Source of the DNA: Acanthacorydalis orientalis
Lineage: Eukaryota > Arthropoda > Insecta > Megaloptera > Corydalidae
Length of the DNA: 64,000 bases
Direction of reading: 5' to 3'
Assembly: GCA_034766995.1 (NCBI GenBank)
Contig: CM068313.1
Coordinates: forward strand, 7,359,461-7,423,460
Below the pieces are notes generated by a model. The model did not search any database. It was not told the DNA's origin and saw only the letters and a program-made list of their open reading frames with translations. This document shows positions 25,000-37,160 of this stretch, piece after piece. Numbering within the stretch: the first letter of the stretch is position 1; each line of letters starts with the position of its first letter. A program made the translations under genes and the position numbers.

Positions 25000-25205
25000 T
25001 GTTGTCTTGATGGTCTATCCTTTTACATCAGTTGAATTTCTGTTTTTTGTTATCAGTTTCGACACGTATGACATTTTCAGGTAGATTTTAAATAAGTAAA
25101 CTTGAAAAAGTTATGTAAAATCTACTTGAAAATGCCATATATATAGAAACTAGAAGAAAACAAAATCAAGAGATCTTAAAGGATGAAGACCACCAGAACA
25201 AAGAA
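25000..25205. repeat. compact fold-back element
   Basis: The left arm 25010-25100 (GTCTTGATGGTCTATCCTTT, GTTGAATTTCTG, CAGTTTCGACACGTATGACA, TTTTCAGGTAGATTTTA) is followed after about 20 bp by its inverse, 25118-25200 (AAAATCTACTTGAAAATGCC, GAAACTAGAAG, AAAATCAAGAGATCTTAAAG, GATGAAGACCACCAGAAC). This is the tightest copy of the family and shows that both arms belong to one unit. Confidence 0.7.
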
Positions 25206-25209
25206 AAAT

Positions 25210-26000
25210 CATACTATTTGACACCCAATTGTTATTTTAATCTATTTATTGTATCTGTTTAGATAAATTTTTAAAGATATATTTCATCCAAAAATGATTT
25301 TTAACTCTTCCATCCCATTTTTATTTTAAAACTTTCCGTGTCGGTGCAATAAACACAGTTGACCGATAATATTTTTCATGAAAATTACTATTTATAAAGG
25401 AATAGAAGGATTTTTAATTAGTTGAACATTGAAAGGTTTCGTTATACTACCGATTAGTATCAATAGAACATGCGTATTACAAAAAAATAAAAATATATTA
25501 TTAAAAATATCACTCTACTTCATCACGGCGAACGATTTTACAATCAGTTAACTGACGTTTATTCAACAACGCATGCGTACAAGTTGGTTTTGAAATAAAA
25601 GAGAGAATTAAAGCAATATTTACGGTTCTATTATTATTTTTTTAAAATTTGTTAGTGATAGTTTTGAATAGTAGAGGATAACAAGGAATATCAGTGTTCT
25701 ATGGGTAACAAAAAGAAGGATATTTGCAAATAAAAACACTCGGTCAGTCGGGTTTACCGCACCGGAACAGGAGAGTTAATTCTCTCAATTACAATCATTT
25801 GTTGTCAATAAAGTGTTTCAGAACTGATTATTGTTAATTGTGATCGGAGTTTGAATGCATTCCGATAATTTTATCATTCTCAAAGCATTAAGAAACAGTA
25901 AAATCTGTGCTTTGGTGATTTAATTTGGCCGGGAAATAAAAATATGTAATTTTTTATACAAAGGCTAGATATTTATGTATTTTGTCACTGTAAAGATAAT
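25210..26000. other. AT-rich non-coding stretch
   Basis: A short mixed patch at about 25735-25790 (GGGTTTACCGCACCGGAACA). Otherwise nothing recognised. Confidence 0.45.
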
Positions 26001-26009
26001 GGAGTCGAT

Positions 26010-26130
26010 ATCTAAATAAGCATAAGTAGTAATAAACATGAACAATAACTGATTATTAAACATTTTAATATTAAACAGTATATGATATGTGAAGAATGAA
26101 AATTTATTTGTGAAAGTGAATTTATTCAGT
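26010..26130 (+). repeat. dispersed repeat copy (ATTTGTGAA family)
   Basis: CTGATTATTAAACATTTTAA followed by AAAATTTATTTGTGAAAGTG and AATTTATTCAGTGTCAAAG, in the same order as the copies at 14610 and 47740. Confidence 0.45.
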
Positions 26131-26449
26131 GTCAAAGACAAGAAAATAATGAATTCTCGTCTAATATTGTGTGCTTTTCAACTCGAATTTTAATATAGAA
26201 GGTTACTCCGTATAAAAATTGAGTTATATTTTTAAAAAAAATTCATATTGTGATCTTTTTTTTATAATAAAGTGCAACTTTTATAATTTTATTTACGATT
26301 ATTTTTGATCCATTGCAGTTTTTTTAAAGTTTGTTTTTTAATTTTCTTCAAATATGATAATTGAACTGAAGATAGCCAGCATATGACAGGACTGGACATG
26401 TAGTAAGAAAGGCACGTTAATTTATATTTATATGACGATAACTATACAA

Positions 26450-27080
26450 TGTGGTTCTAGAGTGATAGTCTGGGTCCATTCGCAACTTGCCGAGGGTGGG
26501 AGAAACGTAGTCAACCAAGTAAATCTGAACGATAATCATTAGTATAATATCGTTTGGAATGTTATTGTAACTGAATTGGTTAAATCTTCGATAGTAGGTT
26601 CCTGTAACGGCAATGCCGTAGGCTTTTTGTGATCATTGAAGCAGTCTATATATATATATATATATATGCAATTTGTGTGTGAGAGTCGTCCGAGAGTGGG
26701 GCGGATATAGGAGAGAGAGAGATGCCGGTCGGCATTCCAACAGGTGTTTATATTAAGCGGTGGAATTTTCGACTGTATTTTTAATATTGGTTAATTTTTT
26801 ATGAACGCGTTTTTTTCACACACACGTTACGTACGTTGTTGTTTTTTTCATTTCTCGCTATGTATCGCGAGGTGGGTGCGTTGCATAAAGATTATAATTT
26901 AGCGAATTTATATCTATAATGAGGACATCGATTCAAAATTATATGTCATTATATTTTATTTATTTTACGATTTTATTACGAGGCCGTCGCTGCGACAAAA
27001 AACTGATTTATGGATTAGATTTCTTAATTTGTATTACAGCTGGCTTGTCGTTTAATCGGAATGTGTTCGATTGTTCGGAA
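26450..27080. promoter_or_regulatory. G+C islet with two TGCCG palindromes
   Basis: The islet contains ACGGCAATGCCGT (26607-26619, perfect around a central A) and ATGCCGGTCGGCAT (26722-26735, perfect arms around GT). It also has GGGGCGGATATAGG and GTTACGTACGTTG. A short (TA)n lies between the palindromes at 26646-26667. The composition and paired palindromes suggest protein-binding DNA. No coding frame. Confidence 0.3.
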
Positions 27081-27138
27081 TGAGATTATTTCAATTGTGA
27101 AAGGTCACATATATTCTTATACATATATGTGTATGTAC

Positions 27139-27139
<1 letters not shown>

Positions 27140-27213
<74 letters not shown>
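27140..27213. repeat. compound (TA)n(GA)n microsatellite
   Basis: About 41 bp of TA passing directly into about 32 bp of GA. Confidence 0.97.
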
Positions 27214-27479
27214 TAAATGGAAAGAAGTTTGTTTATAATTAGAAGAATGATTAGAAAGTAAGGTAAAGAATTAGAAAAATTGAGCATAAAAAAATAGCAA
27301 AGATAATAACCGAATGAAGGAGTCAATGTGCTTTGACAAATGAATGTCTCACTATAATACAAATCAAAAACTAAATCTGATTATTCATCATTTTGATTGT
27401 CACTGATGCATATTTTAATGGCGATGCCATCGTCTTCACAATACCAATATACAGAAAAAAAATTTTTTCTTTCTCGGTT

Positions 27480-27840
27480 CTCGCTATCTGAATCCCAGTG
27501 TGGGAACGGTCTCGGTTTATCTCTTCTATACATATCTGCTATTGGTCAATTTTTTTATCTCTTGCATTGTGCTTCCTCACCGTCTTCCAAGCTGCTCTAT
27601 AAATCCCTCGTATGTAGTTCTTCATTTCTCCTTCACCGATGGCTTGCTTCTAAACATTTCCTCCACATTACCTTATGAGTAAAAAGGGCAATTACCTGGA
27701 GCTCTCAGCGACAGGCGGGCCCCAAATCAATCTTTTATAAACTCATTATTGTAGTAAGAAGTAGTGTAATCTGAAATCAACACTGCACATGGGGCCCCCT
27801 AATTCAAATAAACCTGGGTTCCATAAAGCTATAACACGCC
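27480..27840 (-). mobile_element. unclassified transposon-like fragment
   Basis: Composition is mixed. On the minus strand it reads GGGGGCCCCATGTGCAGTG, then GGGGCCCGCCTGTCGCTGAG, AGCTCCAGGTAATTGCCCTT and further mixed sequence. Paired GGGGCCC blocks with a GGTAATTGCCC box resemble 3' parts of some hAT-type elements, but I cannot confirm a family. On the plus strand the open frame 27397-27678 is not recognisable as a protein. Confidence 0.25.
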
Positions 27841-27850
27841 ACGCCACTCT

Positions 27851-27990
27851 GCGTAAGTTGTTTCCTTCTATAATCAGTTTTAAATTTCATTATTTTTAGG
27901 AAGATTTCTGTAATTAATTTCTACTTGACTTAGAAAATCTAACGAAAGATGATAATCGAAACTGATTATAGAAGAAACGAATTTATACGT
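27851..27990. repeat. small hairpin element
   Basis: TTCCTTCTATAATCAGTTT (27862-27880) and AAACTGATTATAGAAGAAA (27959-27977) are inverse over 18 of 19 bases. With one gap the similarity extends outward to GCGTAAGTT and AATTTATACGT, giving arms near 28 bp and a total of about 140 bp. It fits a MITE remnant. Confidence 0.6.
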
Positions 27991-27999
27991 AATATTCGG

Positions 28000-28660
28000 A
28001 ATTCGGACAGTGTAATGAATAACAGGTGTATAAAAAAACGAATAATTTTAGCACTTGATTAAATAAAAAACGAAGTTAAAATTAATCTATTTACAAAATA
28101 CTTAAAAACTACTTAAGAACCGAAACTGCTTGATTCAGGTAAACGGTCTACTGATACGGACTGACTGATTAATTCTTCAGATTAAAATCTGGAGAATTAG
28201 TAGCGGATAGAATAATACATATTAAAATTATTTTTCGTATGACTTCGAAACTAATTTGTAAATCTACTTAATTTGTTATTTTCAAAAATTATTACACTAT
28301 TTTCATAATACCACTCACTTCAAACAGTGATTTAGATGACGGGTGAACAACGAAAAACACACAATATGCAAAAGAGTGGACGAGGGCATGAGTAATGAGA
28401 GAAGCAACTGAATTTTATGCAAATGCCTTTATGACAAAAAATTATATTAAACTAAAAACTTAAAAAAAATACTAAGGGACAAAAAAAAGAAATAAAGTAG
28501 CAATAAGAACAACAGTAGTTCTCGGATACATATTTTTTGTGTATAAGAGAAAAATCAAGACAATGGACAGAAACCACTATTTAGTAAAAAAAATGCTAGA
28601 AAAAATCTTCAGTGATACATTTTAGCCTTTTTAAATAGAATTGTTTTTAAAATTTTGAAC
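28000..28660. other. AT-rich non-coding stretch
   Basis: Nothing recognised. Confidence 0.5.
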
Positions 28661-28666
28661 GAAAAA

Positions 28667-28668
<2 letters not shown>

Positions 28669-28712
<44 letters not shown>
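28669..28712. repeat. (TA)n microsatellite
   Basis: About 44 bp of TA. Confidence 0.97.
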
Positions 28713-28714
<2 letters not shown>

Positions 28715-28941
28715 GCTGAAGATTTTAAAAATAAACACTCATAACGATCTCTTTTATGTATTCATAAAATAATAACGAAATGAATAAAAATATTTTTTTC
28801 CATTGATATTTTTCGCATTCGCCTGAACAATTCTTCTATTGTTCTTAAATGAAATAATGGCAAAAAAACTTGAATGGCATTTTACTGGTTCACTGAAAAC
28901 AATCAAGCACGTTTTAAAAAAAAATATTTACACAAACACAT

Positions 28942-29134
28942 TATATATATATATATATATAAACATTTATATAAAGAATGTATATTTTATTAAATACATG
29001 AAAGCACATAATCAACTTTACATCCGTTAGACAGCGGTCCACGTCTGCTGTTTGTATGGATAACTTTGTTTGGTGTTTTTACTACACACACACACATACA
29101 TGCATATGTATGCATGTATATAAATATATATATA

Positions 29135-29188
<54 letters not shown>

Positions 29189-29272
29189 CACAACATAATA
29201 ATAGAATGCATACAATAGCTTTTAATTATTAAGTCGAGAGTGTTTTGTGTCTTTGTCTTTCCTCATCTATAT

Positions 29273-29307
<35 letters not shown>
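28942..29307. repeat. cluster of three (TA)n microsatellites
   Basis: Arrays at 28942-28961, 29124-29184 (with TAAA/TTTA interruptions, preceded by an ACAC run at 29083-29095) and 29276-29307. Confidence 0.95.
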
Positions 29308-29313
<6 letters not shown>

Positions 29314-29667
29314 GTATGTATACAGGTTCTATGAAATGGAATAATATTAAATTTGGAAATAAACTAAATTCACCAAGTCACGGTCTCTATAGAATTGGTC
29401 GAGAAATATAATTATATTCAGACTGTTCTTTATTAAATCAAATTCACAATTAGTAATTCACTAGTTTTGTTTTCAGTGATGATGTTTTCGAAGTTAATAC
29501 TTGTTTTTAATAACTACCAGTGAGAAATACCAAAAAAGATTTACCATACTTTAGAAAAAATATTAGAAATGAGATTTCCAAAATTACAACAATTATTCAA
29601 AGAGATAATTGGTCGAGGTAGATCACATTTAAAAAAAAAACATTAATATTTATATTTGAATATGTAT

Positions 29668-29711
<44 letters not shown>

Positions 29712-29714
29712 TAT
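29668..29714. repeat. (TA)n microsatellite abutting a mariner end
   Basis: TA run with one G interruption that ends in the first base of the mariner terminal repeat at 29714. Confidence 0.95.
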
Positions 29715-30280
29715 TAGGTTGGTAGAAAAATAATTGTGGTTTATCAGTTCATGCGGCACCCATTTGTCAAGCTTTTTTGATTTTCCCAGTTGTTTTAAGT
29801 GGACTAGAACTGTTGAATAACTAACAGCAAACTTTTGTGCAAGCTCTCGAATTGTTGTGTACGGTTCTGATTTAACTAACGCCTTCAGTTGTTCGTTATG
29901 AACTGAAGGACACCCACGACCTTCTTTATTTTCAGGGCTCTCATCATCAACATGAAATTTTTGGAACCACCGGTGCAACGTATGTTCCTTAACAGTATCC
30001 ACATCAAAAGCATCATTTAATTTACGATCAGTTTTTGCTGCTTTACCACCCGTTTTGAACTCATACAAAAAATGCTGTTATTTGCTTTATTTTCCATCTT
30101 TAATTCAATACTCCAATTTGAAGCAAAATTAATAATAAAACCAAAGTCGATGTTACCAAAATACATAACGAAAGATGCATTTTCAAATGATATTAATATG
30201 AACACGACGAAATGACACTTTCATTGAAAAAAAAAAGTTTGGAATTCAGAAAACATAATCCGCAATTATTTTCCTACCAA

Positions 30281-30285
<5 letters not shown>
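29714..30285 (-). mobile_element. shortened mariner with both ends, inserted in (TA)n
   Basis: A 572-bp element bounded by TTAGGTTGGTAGAAAAATAA at 29714 and its inverse ending CCTACCAATCTAA at 30285. (TA)n lies on both sides, so the TA target duplication merges into the arrays. The coding strand is minus. Only the N-terminal DNA-binding part of the transposase is kept, then the sequence goes directly into the 3' terminal repeat. Same architecture as 31447-31983 and 62108-62674. Confidence 0.92.
29738..30115 (-). pseudogene. mariner transposase N-terminal HTH domain, truncated
   Basis: The minus-strand frame reads YEFKTGGKAAKTDRKLNDAF, then TLHRWFQKFHVDDESPENKE, then GRGCPSVHNEQLKALVKSEP, then STVLVHLKQLGKSKKLDKWV and PHELI. 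This is the paired helix-turn-helix region of a mariner transposase up to the WVPHEL linker, the usual end of the DNA-binding part. The reading frame then runs into the terminal repeat (NHNYFSTNL). The whole catalytic DD34D domain is absent. The original start ATG (minus strand, about 30100) is out of frame by one base because of an indel in a T run, leaving a Met at 30068 as the first in-frame start. If expressed, such a protein could bind element ends without cutting. That is inference. Confidence 0.85.

Positions 30286-30339
<54 letters not shown>
30285..30339. repeat. (TA)n microsatellite abutting a mariner end
   Basis: About 55 bp of TA continuing directly from the right terminal repeat of the shortened mariner. 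Confidence 0.96.
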
Positions 30340-30343
<4 letters not shown>

Positions 30344-30344
30344 G

Positions 30345-31235
30345 ATGTAAAGTAAAATGTAAAAATATGCACAATTATATTTTACACAACAAATAGATAA
30401 TAACGCAGGCTCATAAAATATGTTAAAGTTTTCTTTTGAAAACATATATTGTGGCCATTTTTGTTATAGCACTTGATGACAGATTACGTTGTTCAAACTA
30501 ATAGAGAACCTTGTCGGTGATGATTTATAGCAAGTGATCAATGTTCTATTTCGGTCGTCACACCTGTAAGCGATGATACATATAGATGTACATAAATAAA
30601 TATTCTATTGTAATATATGATTTATGTATCTTTACTGTAGCATATGTTAAATATAAATACTTTTTAATGTATATATACATATGCATGAATACGAAGAAAT
30701 TATATAATGAACTAGTCATATGTTTTCAGTATTAAAATTGATCGTTTTTCTTAATAAAATTCTAAGAAAACATCTATTAAATATAATTTATTAATATAAT
30801 TCTAATTGATAACAAGGTGTTCAGTTGTAGAGTTTATTTATTTTAATTATATAAAATTGATAGATATTTTCTGAAGACGTTGAATTAATTTAATTATTTT
30901 TTGTTAAGTTTCAAAACTATATTCATTCTTTTATTGTACGTTAAATATCTATAACCTATTAAATATGTCTATTAGGATTAAATATTGTATTATTTCACAT
31001 TTTTAAAAAATAAAAACATGCAAAGAATTTGGTTGTTACTTTTTTCGAATTTCAATTCTTCTTCAAATGCTAGAAATTTAAAGTTAAGTCTTTATTTTCA
31101 ATATTTTAAGATATTACTTTTTAAAAAGCAGCCTCTATTAAGTATATTTACTGTTTAATAATTTTTCATGCTCATTGCCAAGTTGCCCATTCAAGTTGCC
31201 TTAAAAATTCTATTTTTATAGTAAATAAAGATTTT
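30345..31235. other. AT-rich non-coding stretch
   Basis: Nothing recognised. Confidence 0.5.
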
Positions 31236-31236
31236 T

Positions 31237-31241
<5 letters not shown>

Positions 31242-31280
<39 letters not shown>

Positions 31281-31361
31281 AATAATAAAAATACATATTT
31301 ATATAAATTAAAATAATAATTATTTATAATTTTTAACAATTTATAAAAATTATGTATTTAC

Positions 31362-31411
<50 letters not shown>
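31242..31411. repeat. two (TA)n microsatellites
   Basis: Arrays at 31242-31279 and 31362-31411, the second with a TTTA interruption. Confidence 0.95.
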
Positions 31412-31416
<5 letters not shown>

Positions 31417-31446
31417 AAGCTTCTTATTATGTAATTTATTAATGTA

Positions 31447-31983
31447 TTAGGTTGGTAGGAAAATAATTGTGATTTCTGTTTTCTGAATTCTAACCATAAT
31501 TTTTTTTCAATGAAAATGTCATTTCATGTTATTTATGTTAAAAATCATTTTAAAGTGTATCTTTCGGTCTGTATTTTAGTAATATCAACTTTGGTTTTAT
31601 TATTAATTTTGTTTCAAATTGGGCTATTGAATTAAAGATGCAAATAAGAGCATTTTTTTGGTACTTCAAAACAAGTGGTAGAGCAGCAGAAATTGTTCGT
31701 ACACTAAACGATGCTTTTGGTATGGATACTGTTGAAAAACACACGATCCAATGATGGTTCAAACATTTCGTGCTGGGGATGAGAGCCGTGAAGATGAAGA
31801 ATATCTCGGTCATCCTTCTTCAGTTTATAACAACCAACTGAAGACGTTATTTGAATCATAAACCCGTACAACATTTTGAGAGCTTGTACAAAAGTTAGTC
31901 ATTCAACAGTTCTGGATCACTTAAAACAGCTTTGTATATAAATAAGAAGGGTATAAACCGTAATTATTTTTCTACCAACCTAA
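31447..31983 (+). mobile_element. shortened mariner with both ends
   Basis: A 537-bp element with TTAGGTTGGTAGGAAAATAA at the left and the inverse ending TTTCTACCAACCTAA at the right, flanked by TA. It encodes the degraded N-terminal domain: MQIRAFFWYFKTSGRAAEIV, then RTLNDAFGMDTVEKHTIQ, a TGA in place of the usual Trp/Arg codon, then WFKHF and later frameshifts (SYSTV region as SHSTVLDHLKQL). The right end joins ...GGGTATAAACCG, close to the junction of the copy at 29714-30285 but with an extra small deletion. Confidence 0.9.
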
Positions 31984-31999
31984 TACTTTTGTTCGAGTA

Positions 32000-32380
32000 T
32001 TCCATATGAATCATTATTTACCGGATCTTGTCTTTTCTTTGAAACAAACAATAAAATATATTCTATAAATAATATTGATATACAGTCAATAAAATTTTGC
32101 TGTTTTTTATTAGAGTCATGTATAATTGTAAAGTACGGAAAAAAATACTTGGAACTATTTTCAAAATAAAACTGTAATAAATCACAAAGAATTGACCAAA
32201 TAAACAAAACGAGCAGTGTCGAAACACGCATATAAATCAGCAAAATAAATTTAAACGCAATTACATTTATTTAAGCTTTCATATACTGTACGCACACGTG
32301 CACGTATTGAATTTTTCTCGGCCTAAAAATATATAGTTACGTATCTATAGCCATAGACAATTGAATATTTCTTCTAATAT
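32000..32380. other. AT-rich non-coding stretch
   Basis: The open frame at 31980-32243 (minus strand) is not protein-like. Nothing else seen. Confidence 0.5.
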
Positions 32381-32384
32381 TAAA

Positions 32385-32720
32385 TAACGTCCTCGTGATG
32401 TTTTTCATATTGAATATTCTAGACGCGGTCCGCTCTTGAACACAACACGAAAACCAAGTGCGATTAATACGGAGAAAAATCGTGTATCCTAAAGCAACAC
32501 GCATTGTTTGCAATGCGGCGCACGTTTAAAATTGCACGGAAATGAACACCATTCATTGCTTGTAAATCTTTTACCTCCGATTTCAAGAGAATTGCTTGAG
32601 GGATTCGTGAACAGAGAAACACACGACCATACTTCATGATTACATAGTTTTTCCCGCTTACTGCGGGAGAGCTGAATCTTGATTTGTGTTCAGCCGCGTC
32701 TGAAGAACTATATTCATAAT
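32385..32720. promoter_or_regulatory. mixed-composition islet, possible conserved non-coding element
   Basis: About 330 bp with many CpG (GACGCGGTCCGCTCTTG; AATGCGGCGCACGTTT) and a small TCCCGC/GCGGGA hairpin at 32652-32668. No repeat or coding signature. Candidate regulatory DNA by composition. Confidence 0.3.
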
Positions 32721-32724
32721 TATT

Positions 32725-32725
<1 letters not shown>

Positions 32726-32784
<59 letters not shown>
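32726..32784. repeat. compound (TA)n(GA)n microsatellite
   Basis: TA run followed immediately by about 36 bp of GA with an AAA interruption. Confidence 0.96.
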
Positions 32785-32999
32785 ATGATTAAAACTAGTT
32801 CTATAAACAGAATTAAAAATATTTAAAAAAGGTCGTTGTTAATTTTGTTCAATTTATAAAAATTATATGTAAATTATAAATTCTGCTATTATCAAAGCCT
32901 TTAGAACCCATAAATATTTTAGTTATTTTTCTTGTCCTTGAGGTGACTCGTTTGTTTTTACATCTCCATCACCAATTTGTTCATATATATATATATATA

Positions 33000-34390
33000 A
33001 ACAGACTATCGACTACTAAATATGCGTTTGTATAATTTTTGTAAATATTATTTTTATTACATCGAAAATTAACTTTTTTTTAGGAAAAACTGCATTTTGT
33101 CTTACAATTGGGGTCATAAAAAAAGCTTATTTTTGATTTATTTGGAAAAAACTGGTATTCGTCTTATAATCACTGTTTATTGTACTACAAGTCAAAAAAC
33201 AAACCTCAAATAAATCTTAAAGAAAAATGACAAATATGTATATTGTGTAATAATAATAATAAATTATATTAATCGAAATTCGTTTATTAAAAATATCAGT
33301 CAATCATAAAAAAGGAAAATAAATAATAAACTAAAATTAATGATTTATTTCATTGAAAAACTATTGAAGATTTATTTCTAAGAAAGAATTGATGTAAATA
33401 TATATTTTTTTGTCTTTAAAGCTTTTTTTCAATATGATTTTAACACTCAAATTAATAAAATAATTAGGCCGAATGAATTAATATTATTTTTAAATTTTAT
33501 AGTACAATTAACTCACAGGTCAATTTCAAATCAACTTTAATAAGTCTGTATATAAATAAAAACGTTTCAAGAATACGAAAGCCACGATAATTAAATTGTG
33601 TTTACATTACTGATAACATTTCTCAGATTGAACATAAAAAAAAACGCAAAAAATAAGGTATTCAGTGAAACAAAATTCGATGATCAGGCAAATATTCAAC
33701 ACGAAATGAATATTACTAAAGAATAAAAACTGTATGGAAATGGCTTTCTCGAATAAAGCAAGATGGACGAATGTGAATTCTAACCACTATTAAAACGATT
33801 TCTCAGAGTTCGATGCGGTCTACGTGGAGAAATATGATTTTTCAGCAACTATTCAATATCAGAGCAAACGTTTTCGAATAATGATTTGTGGTGATACTTG
33901 CAGGAGAAATATTCATAGAATTATATGAACGTGACAGTTTTCATTTTAATATCAGAGAAAATCGTATATTCAACAACGAAAAAATGTTTTTTGAAAATAG
34001 AATGGAGGATTTCCATAGAACCAGTGGAAAAAACAATGGTACGATTAATATACCGGTATTGTTTCAATATGAAATTGGAACATTTGTTTCGAACAAATAA
34101 TTAATTCAAACGCTCTACAAATATATTTATTGTTTTGTCATTGTGGTTTGCTAATTACGTACTTGATAAAGGTTTCTAATTAATGTTTGTGTCAGATTTC
34201 ATCAATACAACAATTGATATTGCTTAAATCAGACTTACAATAATATTGTTTGTTAAAACATTGTATCAATTAATAGTTTAATGAACGATAACATAATTAG
34301 TATAATGTAATGTGTCAATAACAATAAACTTTGTAAATTGGATACAGGAGTTTAGATATTTAGATTCAGGTAGCTGTCAATGTATATCGT
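33000..34390. other. AT-rich non-coding stretch
   Basis: A short (TA)n is at 32983-32998. The open frame 33888-34100 has no recognisable family. Nothing else seen. Confidence 0.45.
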
Positions 34391-34391
34391 G

Positions 34392-34398
<7 letters not shown>

Positions 34399-34451
<53 letters not shown>

Positions 34452-34468
34452 CTGTGTGTGTGTGTGTA
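34399..34468. repeat. compound (TA)n(TG)n microsatellite
   Basis: TA run with one AAATA break passing into TGTGTG. Confidence 0.95.
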
Positions 34469-34589
34469 GAAAACAATCAGTTATAATAATCAATATATGA
34501 GAAAAACAAGACTAAAAGCAAAAAGTTGAATATTTCTTTGGATTGTCATTCTAACTGAGTGTACAAAAATCGAATTTAATAAGAAAACA

Positions 34590-34830
34590 TGGAAGCAGAG
34601 CGCTCAGTACTGATCCGAATTTTAATTCCCGTTGTAATACACTTCTATCGTTTGCCACAATTTCAACGACGCTGCTATACGTCTTCCCCTTTTCGTCGCC
34701 GTCTCAAGAACTCTGTAATTTGGAAGTTAATTAAGCCACGGGTAAATGAGTCTCCGAGCTAGGCTCCGTTGCTTGTTACAGTGTCGTCTTGAAGCGGTAA
34801 TTCGTTGATTCTCTGGTATTAGTCTGTTGA
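34590..34830. promoter_or_regulatory. mixed-composition islet, possible conserved non-coding element
   Basis: Unique-looking sequence of balanced composition (CGACGCTGCTATACGTCTTC; CGAGCTAGGCTCCGTTGCTT) with a homeodomain-type TTAATTAA core at 34728-34735. No coding frame on either strand. Confidence 0.3.
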
Positions 34831-34849
34831 TGTACATAGAACGATCCAT

Positions 34850-36031
<1,182 letters not shown>

Positions 36032-36312
36032 AAGAAAGACAGAAATATTAGTGACTTAAAAGACAAGAAATATAACTTCAATTCCAGGTATATAGGAACG
36101 AACTAAAAATTTTTAGTTATTTATATTTTTTTTTGTAACTATTTTGCCTATATTATTCTTTTATCTTTTTATAAATTAGGTCAAATACACAGGCTGAAAT
36201 TAAATTAATATTTTTTTATATAATATGATGTTTTAAATGTAATTATTTATAAAAATATTGCATTATATTGTAAAAATAGGCCAAATAATTGTTTTTAATC
36301 TCATGTTCAATA

Positions 36313-36316
<4 letters not shown>

Positions 36317-36379
<63 letters not shown>
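36317..36379. repeat. (TA)n microsatellite
   Basis: About 63 bp of TA followed by TAGATAGATAGA. The flank TTTTTAATCTCATGTTCAAT before it resembles the flank of the array at 35934 (TTTCAATCTCAATACAATTT), so the two may share a duplicated origin. Confidence 0.95.
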
Positions 36380-36381
<2 letters not shown>

Positions 36382-36569
36382 GATAGATAGATAAAGAGAA
36401 AGAGAAAGCATTTTATTACTGCTATCTTTTTGTAAAAACAGTCAACCAATCTATTTCATAAGACTCACATCAAATTTATTGCGAATTCTGCAATGTAACT
36501 ATGTCCCATGTTCGTTTTGAAACTCTTGTGTACAAGGATGTAATACTGAACTTTATACATACACACACA

Positions 36570-36570
<1 letters not shown>

Positions 36571-36606
<36 letters not shown>
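36571..36606. repeat. (TA)n microsatellite with GA-rich tail
   Basis: About 36 bp of TA followed by AAGAGAGAAAGAGAAGA. Confidence 0.95.
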
Positions 36607-36609
<3 letters not shown>

Positions 36610-36873
36610 AGAGAAAGAGAAGAAAAGAGGAATCAGCGAATTCACAAGTAGTGCAATAAGAAGCACTACATTACATCCAGCGGTTGGTTTTATTCAACTA
36701 CTTACACTACTAGGCTATCAAAAACGGTCGAAATTCGACTCACTCAAATAGAATTAAATTGAAGTTGAAAGTAATGGTAATCTATGTGCAATAGTGCATT
36801 GTTTTATTGTTATCATACTCTGTCGAAACTTAATGAAGCAAAAATTTTTTTTTATATTTTACATGCACTTCGA

Positions 36874-36876
<3 letters not shown>

Positions 36877-36943
<67 letters not shown>
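36877..36943. repeat. (TA)n microsatellite abutting a mariner-like end
   Basis: About 67 bp of TA ending where the mariner-like fragment 36943-37075 begins. Confidence 0.96.
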
Positions 36944-36950
<7 letters not shown>

Positions 36951-37075
36951 AAAAATTATTCGGTACTTTTAAATTCAATCAATTATAACTGCTTAAAATT
37001 AAAGCCTTTTCCCGTCGTTTTAGGATGTTGAAGTGTCAAACTTAACATTTAAAAACAGTATATATTGATATATGT
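36943..37075 (+). mobile_element. 5' fragment of a mariner-like family (GGTGTACAAATTAATTCGG ends)
   Basis: AAGATGTAAAAAATTATTCGG then TACTTTTAAATTCAATCAAT, CGTCGTTTTAGGATGTTGAA and GTGTCAAACTTAACATTTAA. The same ordered blocks occur at 42966-43100 and 59755-59870. The 42966 copy runs on into transposase-like sequence, so this piece is a terminal repeat plus 5' leader. No coding part remains. Confidence 0.65.
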
Positions 37076-37100
37076 ATTAGTGTATTAGTATACGAATGTA

Positions 37101-37160
37101 GTATGTATATATGTATTTGTTGCACAAATTAATTTGTACAACTAATACATATATACATAC
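37101..37160. repeat. 60-bp near-perfect palindrome
   Basis: Left half GTATGTATATATGTATTTGT TGCACAAATT. The right half is its inverse with 28 of 30 positions matching and no spacer (centre AATT|AATT at 37130/37131). The core TTGTACAAATTAATTTGTAC contains the terminal motif of the mariner-like family found nearby, so two facing ends may have created it. It could extrude as a cruciform. Confidence 0.9.

Noticed and set aside
26607..26630. ACGGCAATGCCGT followed by GGCTTTTT looked like a bacterial intrinsic terminator
   Set aside because: The window is clearly eukaryotic; a 6-bp stem and T run in AT-rich DNA carries no weight here.
32652..32668. TCCCGC/GCGGGA hairpin considered as a structured RNA
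   Set aside because: Only a 6-bp stem, without neighbouring pairing.
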